From contig CAZIYT010000002.1 of the NCBI GenBank assembly GCA_964543545.1, forward strand, positions 868,001 through 932,000: a DNA stretch of 64,000 nt, written 5' to 3'. Under the pieces are notes generated by a model. The model searched no databases. It had not been told where the DNA came from and saw only the letters and a program-made list of their open reading frames with translations. Of the stretch, positions 60,252 to 64,000 are shown in pieces. Every line of letters starts with the position of its first letter. The stretch's first letter is position 1. The position numbers and the translations under genes were made by a program. This DNA is from UBA4416 sp964543545 (GTDB lineage: Bacteria > Bacteroidota > Bacteroidia > B-17B0 > Aurantibacillaceae).

Positions 60252-61079
60252 ATGAATTATCCCTTTCTCTTTCTCCTCACTGCCTGCCTGCTTCTATCGG
60301 CCTGCTCCATCAAGCCGGTGAGCAAGACCAAAAATGTGACCTACAACGCCGGTCAAAACCTGCAGCTCGATGTGTATGCCCCGCGAAAAATCAAAGCGCC
60401 TAAAAAGATCCTGATCTTTGTGCATGGAGGCAACTGGATTCATGGCAAAAAATCCATTTATCCGTTTTTCGGCAAGGGCATGGCGCGCAAGGGCGTTATC
60501 GGCGTGGTGATCAATTACAGGCTCAGCCCTGCCACAAATTATGAAGGCATGGCCACGGATGTGGCCGAAGCCGTGAAATGGGTAAAAGACAATGCCGGCT
60601 CTTTTGGCGGCGACCCGGATAGCATCTATATTTCGGGGCACTCGGCGGGCGCGCAGCTGGCGGCGCTGGTAGCTACCGACGACAGTTATTTTGAAAAGTT
60701 CGGCATGAAAAATCCGATCAAAGGAACCGTGCTCATCGACGCCTTCGGCCTGGACATGTACCGTTATTTTTCGGTATCGAAAAGTGAAAAAGATACCATG
60801 TACCGGCGCGTATTCTCTAATGATCCAGCCACCTGGAAAAAGGCTTCACCGGCCCACCATTTAAGCAAGAGCATGCCGCCTTTCATCATCTTCATGGGTG
60901 GGAAAACCTACCCGGTGATCAGGCAGATGAACCAGGAGTTTTATGCCGCCGTGGTGAAATACCAACCGGCCACGCCCTTCATCATCGTGAAACGCAAACA
61001 CCATGTGCCGATGATCTTTCAGTTCATCAACCCGGGAGCAAGGGCGTATAAGCAAATATTAGGATTTATGGGCGCTTAA
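60252..61079 (+). CDS. alpha/beta-hydrolase lipoprotein (esterase/lipase family)
   Basis: 275-residue putative lipoprotein. Start ATG 60252 gives MNYPFLFLLTACLLLSACS, a lipoprotein signal with the cysteine at residue 18; the open frame reaches further up, to 60189, but without signal sequence. Hydrolase features: FVHGGNWIHG (oxyanion hole HGG, about 57-66), YISGHSAGAQLAAL (nucleophile Ser, about 132) and a later HHVPMIF (about 253-259) with the likely catalytic His. Similar to hormone-sensitive-lipase-like and carboxylesterase BD-type enzymes. Natural substrate unknown. Confidence 0.88.
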   Translation: MNYPFLFLLTACLLLSACSIKPVSKTKNVTYNAGQNLQLDVYAPRKIKAPKKILIFVHGGNWIHGKKSIYPFFGKGMARKGVIGVVINYRLSPATNYEGMATDVAEAVKWVKDNAGSFGGDPDSIYISGHSAGAQLAALVATDDSYFEKFGMKNPIKGTVLIDAFGLDMYRYFSVSKSEKDTMYRRVFSNDPATWKKASPAHHLSKSMPPFIIFMGGKTYPVIRQMNQEFYAAVVKYQPATPFIIVKRKHHVPMIFQFINPGARAYKQILGFMGA

Positions 61080-61124
61080 GCAAACCTTCCAGGTTTCTAA
61101 AACCTGGAAGGTTTGCTTAAGCGC
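61072..61124. repeat. 53-base perfect palindrome across two convergent gene ends
   Basis: Left arm 61072-61096 and right arm 61100-61124, 25 bases each, pair perfectly around CTA. Core segment CCTTCCAGGTTT with its complement. The left arm contains the stop of the hydrolase gene, and the right arm reaches the first base of the stop of the convergent sigma-like gene. It may act as a terminator for both. Confidence 0.85.
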
Positions 61125-61516
61125 TAAGCCGAACGGCGAAGATAATCATCCAGGGAAGATACCTGGTGCTGAATGGAGAAAAACCCCTCGCTGCCGGCTT
61201 CGGTGATGTTGAGCAGGTGCGTCTCGCAGATGATCTGCTTCCGCACCTCACCGTGTTTCTCCGGGCAGTTTTCCAGGATCACCTGGATGGTTTCCTCGAT
61301 GAGCCAGGTAAACACGCTTCCCGTGTTGTAATTGATCACCGGTGTTTCGAGCTGGATCTTGGAAAAGGTTTCATTCAGAAGTTTGATCGCGAGCAGGCGG
61401 TTGTTTACAATGTGATGAATGTAGCGGAATACCTGGTCGGAATAGGATTTGTAAAGCACATCAAAGCCTTCCTGCTGATGCTTGTTGAGTAAGCGGATAA
61501 GGGTAGTGGATTCCAT
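61124..61516 (-). CDS. sigma-70 region 2-like protein without region 4
   Basis: 130 residues from ATG 61514-61516 (MESTTLIRLL); an alternative ATG at 61538-61540 adds eight residues. The first 60 residues resemble ECF sigma factor region 2: QEGFDVLYKSYSDQVFRYIHH then RLLAIKLLNETFSKIQ, where LLNETF corresponds to the DLVQETF segment. The rest (LEETIQVILENCPEK, TEAGSEGFFSIQ) does not show a region 4 helix-turn-helix. It could be an ECF remnant or a specialised small protein. Its stop touches the perfect palindrome. Confidence 0.55.
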   Translation of the reverse strand: MESTTLIRLLNKHQQEGFDVLYKSYSDQVFRYIHHIVNNRLLAIKLLNETFSKIQLETPVINYNTGSVFTWLIEETIQVILENCPEKHGEVRKQIICETHLLNITEAGSEGFFSIQHQVSSLDDYLRRSA

Positions 61517-61642
61517 AAGCAAAGGGTTTACCTTTTGCATAAAATGTTATGCCTTAGCCTTATTCCGGAAAACTGAGGATTAACTCCTCAGAGGATTTAA
61601 ACTCCAAAAATCAGACAAAATGCTTGCGGAAATTTTTCCACA

Positions 61643-62218
61643 CTATTTACCTGCCTTCAGGTAGTCAGATTTTAAGAGGGAATAGATAGCCGTATCGGTA
61701 AAGCGCCCGTGTTGGAAAAAATTTTCCTTGAAATGAGCTTCTTTTACAAAGTTAAGCTTCTCCAGTACCCGTGCTGAGGCCACATTATCTGGGTCGATGA
61801 TGGCTTCTATGGAATGAAAATGCAAGCCTTTAAAGCCATAGTGCACCGCTGCAGCCGCTGCTTCCGTTACCAGGCCTTTGCTCCAGTAATCGGGATGAAT
61901 CATATAACCCAGCTCGCCGCGGTGATGTTCTTTTTCAATGCGGTGAAAGGAGACGCTGCCGATCACCTTCCCGCTTTCCTTTACCTGCACCGCCCAGCCG
62001 ATACTATCGTTCGCTGCGATATTGTCATTGATCTGCGCAATCATCTTCAGCGCATCTTCCGTGGATTGATGCAATGGCCTGGGCACAAAGTGCATTGCCT
62101 GCGGGTTGCTGCGGAAAGAGAACAAGGCTTCGGCATCGCCGTTGGTATATTGCCTCAGGATCAGGCGCTCTGTTTCGAGAACAGGAAAAGGGTTGAAATT
62201 GAGTTCCAGTGGATTCAT
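61643..62218 (-). CDS. GNAT family N-acetyltransferase (RimJ/RimL type)
   Basis: 191-residue acetyltransferase transferring acetyl from acetyl-CoA to an amine, often a protein N-terminus. Features: LETERLILRQYTNGDAEALF (about 14-33), the typical opening; GELGYMIHPDYWSKGLVTEA (about 101-120), the acetyl-CoA-binding region where the usual RxGxA loop is reduced to YWSKGLVTEA; and DPDNVASARVLEKLNF (about 142-157), the NxxSxxxxEKxGF motif. Precise target unknown. It is located downstream of pnp but separated from it by a terminator. Confidence 0.9.
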   Translation of the reverse strand: MNPLELNFNPFPVLETERLILRQYTNGDAEALFSFRSNPQAMHFVPRPLHQSTEDALKMIAQINDNIAANDSIGWAVQVKESGKVIGSVSFHRIEKEHHRGELGYMIHPDYWSKGLVTEAAAAAVHYGFKGLHFHSIEAIIDPDNVASARVLEKLNFVKEAHFKENFFQHGRFTDTAIYSLLKSDYLKAGK

Positions 62219-62249
62219 AAGAGCCTAAAGGTAAAAATAGTTTTCATAA

Positions 62250-62281
62250 AAAAGCCATCACGATGTATCGTGATGGCTTTT
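62250..62281 (-). terminator. rho-independent terminator of pnp
   Basis: Perfect 15-base stem, AAAAGCCATCACGAT (62250-62264) with ATCGTGATGGCTTTT (62267-62281), two-base loop. On the minus strand the hairpin is followed by a T run, as expected for termination of pnp transcription. The ATCACGAT heart resembles the TCACGACG palindromes. Confidence 0.8.
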
Positions 62282-62338
62282 ACTATATAATGATGAGATT
62301 GCTTCGCTACTCTCTATTTCGCGCAACAATAAATAAAA

Positions 62339-64000
62339 TTAAGCTTTGCTTTCTTCTGCCGGAGCATTCTCAGGCTTAGGAAGCGTTGCTTTACGCGACA
62401 ACTTTGCTTTTCCGTTTTTAGGATCCGTGCCTACGTATTTTACTTTGATCACGTCTCCTTCTTTCACCAAACCGTTGAGGCTTTCGATGCGCTTGTAATC
62501 GTACTCGCTGATGTGCAGCAAGCCTTCTTTACCAGGCAGGAACTCTACGAAAGCACCATAAGGCATAATGGATTTCACAGTAGCTTCGTATACTTCTCCT
62601 ACTTCCGGAATAGCCACGATCGATTTGATACGTGCCACTGCCGCTTTCAGATCGTCCAGCTTCTCTGCGAAGATCTCCACGCGTCCTTCTTTTCCTTCTT
62701 CGGAAATAGAAATAACCGCATTGGTTTTCTTCTGGATGTCCTGGATTACTTTTCCACCAGGCCCGATTACCGCACCAATGAATTCACCAGGGATCATCAT
62801 GATCTCGAAGCGAGGAACATTGCCTTTGTAATCTTCACGAGGCTCGGAGATCGTTTTCGTGATCTCGCCCATGATGTGTAAGCGGCCTTCTCTGGCTTGC
62901 GCCAAAGCTTTTTCCATCACTTCGTAAGGTAAGCCGTTTACTTTCAGGTCCATTTGCACAGCGGTAATCCCGTCTTTGGTACCACACACTTTGAAGTCCA
63001 TATCGCCCAGGTGATCTTCATCGCCCAGGATGTCAGATAAAATAGCATAGCTGCTGTTATCGGCAGAGGTAATTAAACCCATGGCGATACCGGTTACCGG
63101 TTTTTTAAGTTTCAATCCGGAATCCATCAGGGCCAATGTTCCTGCACATACAGTAGCCATCGACGATGAACCATTGGACTCTAAGATATCGGAAACCACA
63201 CGGATCGTGTAAGGCGTATCGGTAGGAACCATTTTGGATAAAGCACGTAAGGCTAAGTTACCATGTCCTACCTCCCTGCGGCCTACACCACGGTTTGGTT
63301 TTGCTTCGCCGGTTGAGAAACCAGGGAAGTTGTAATGTAAAATGAATTTGGTTTCTCCACGGTAGAAAGCACCGTCGATGAGCTGCGCATCTTTTCCTGT
63401 ACCTAAGGTAACAGTAGTCAGGGATTGCGTCTCTCCACGCTGGAAGATCGCCGAACCGTGAGCAGCAGGCAGATAGCCTACTTCACTCCATATCGGGCGG
63501 ATCTGGTCGGTTTTACGGCCATCCAAACGGATCTGTGTATCGAGCGTCGCCTGGCGAACTGCATCGTACTCCACACCATGGTAGTATTTGTTGATCAGCG
63601 CTTCTTTCTCTTTCAGCTCTTCCGGAGTGAATGTCGCTTTGTACTCTGTCAACACTGCTTTGAAAGCATCTTTACGCTGGCTCTTGTTAGGATTTCCCTG
63701 TTTGGCAACGGCATATACCTTATCATAAGTCGCTTTTGCAACGGCATCACGCAGGTCGAAATCATTGGTTTCGTGGTTGTATTCGCGTTTTGGTTTTGCA
63801 CCTACTTTCGCTACGAAATCATTAATCGCTTTGATCTGTACTTTAATGGCTTCATGCGCAAATTTAATGGCTTCCAGCATTTCTGCCTCGCTCACTTCGC
63901 TCATTTCACCCTCTACCATCGAAATGTCGGTTTGTGTAGCCGCAACAATCATATCGATCGTGGCTGTCGCTAAAGCATCCGCATCCGGGTTGATCACTAA
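62339..64000 (-). CDS. pnp: polyribonucleotide nucleotidyltransferase, N-terminal part outside window
   Basis: Phosphorolytic 3'-5' exoribonuclease and RNA-degradation enzyme. The visible 553 codons (to the right edge) start within the first RNase PH domain (LVINPDADALATATIDMIV, before the helical domain) and continue through the second RNase PH domain (GYLPAAHGSAIFQRGETQS), the KH domain (EFIGAVIGPGGKVIQDIQ) and a C-terminal S1 domain (AFVEFLPGKEGLLHIS) with a short acidic tail. Full enzymes have about 700-720 residues, so roughly 150-170 are beyond position 64000. Identification is certain. Confidence 0.97.
   Translation of the reverse strand, partial: LVINPDADALATATIDMIVAATQTDISMVEGEMSEVSEAEMLEAIKFAHEAIKVQIKAINDFVAKVGAKPKREYNHETNDFDLRDAVAKATYDKVYAVAKQGNPNKSQRKDAFKAVLTEYKATFTPEELKEKEALINKYYHGVEYDAVRQATLDTQIRLDGRKTDQIRPIWSEVGYLPAAHGSAIFQRGETQSLTTVTLGTGKDAQLIDGAFYRGETKFILHYNFPGFSTGEAKPNRGVGRREVGHGNLALRALSKMVPTDTPYTIRVVSDILESNGSSSMATVCAGTLALMDSGLKLKKPVTGIAMGLITSADNSSYAILSDILGDEDHLGDMDFKVCGTKDGITAVQMDLKVNGLPYEVMEKALAQAREGRLHIMGEITKTISEPREDYKGNVPRFEIMMIPGEFIGAVIGPGGKVIQDIQKKTNAVISISEEGKEGRVEIFAEKLDDLKAAVARIKSIVAIPEVGEVYEATVKSIMPYGAFVEFLPGKEGLLHISEYDYKRIESLNGLVKEGDVIKVKYVGTDPKNGKAKLSRKATLPKPENAPAEESKA

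Overview
The window comes from a member of the phylum Bacteroidota. The support is a type B type-IX-secretion (gliding-motility-type) C-terminal domain on a 3,055-residue surface protein, the Bacteroidota gene order panC / glycogen-synthase-like / DUF4270 lipoprotein, promoters of the TTTG-N20-TAnnTTTG type, weak ribosome binding sites, and lipoproteins and outer-membrane barrels typical of the group. Genus cannot be decided from the sequence. No rRNA, tRNA, CRISPR array, prophage or insertion sequence with a transposase was seen.

Layout. 1-882: 5' part of glyS on the minus strand. 1010-3738: an AlgI/AlgJ-like polysaccharide O-acetylation pair. 3816-7023: panC, divergent from a glycogen-synthase-like gene and a DUF4270 lipoprotein. 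7100-18985: a tightly packed, co-directional surface polysaccharide cluster. It holds a glycosyltransferase fused to a deacetylase, three more glycosyltransferases, two tandem methyltransferases, a FemAB-like acyltransferase, the UDP-GlcNAc 2-epimerase WecB, an OafA-type acyltransferase and a Wzy-like polymerase. No flippase or priming transferase is in view. 19021-24890: purC, two tandem in-frame copies of a cystathionine beta-synthase gene, and a secreted subtilisin-like protease. 25146-34313: the giant repeat-bearing secreted protein. 34426-40484: a fatty acid desaturase, cmk, tsaC/sua5 and pheT.

40868-58004 is the most interesting part: a 17-kb tellurium-resistance-type (Ter) stress island in two transcription units. 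Unit 1 (40868-46676) encodes four TerD-family calcium-binding proteins, a HAD phosphatase, a phosphoribosyltransferase, two small proteins and TelA, and ends at a hairpin terminator. Unit 2 starts at a near-canonical promoter (46985-47016). It encodes an unrecognised 324-residue protein, a fifth TerD, a CmcI-like methyltransferase, three TerY-type VWA proteins, a YggT-like membrane protein, a glycine/asparagine-tailed protein, a PP2C phosphatase, a degenerate Ser/Thr kinase with a zinc ribbon, a GYF-PrsW intramembrane protease and TerC, and ends at a strong terminator. The kinase/phosphatase/VWA set is the known TerY-associated triad. The PrsW protease, the methyltransferase, the unknown lead protein and the split biosynthetic pair (no ATP-grasp enzyme) are what make this version worth study. 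A GIY-YIG nuclease gene flanked by palindromes interrupts unit 2.

58185-64000: an outer-membrane-type protein, a DUF4421-like protein, a lipoprotein esterase, a sigma-factor-like fragment, a GNAT acetyltransferase, and the 3' part of pnp. Dispersed short palindromes (several families, one with covarying stems) sit in many of the gaps.
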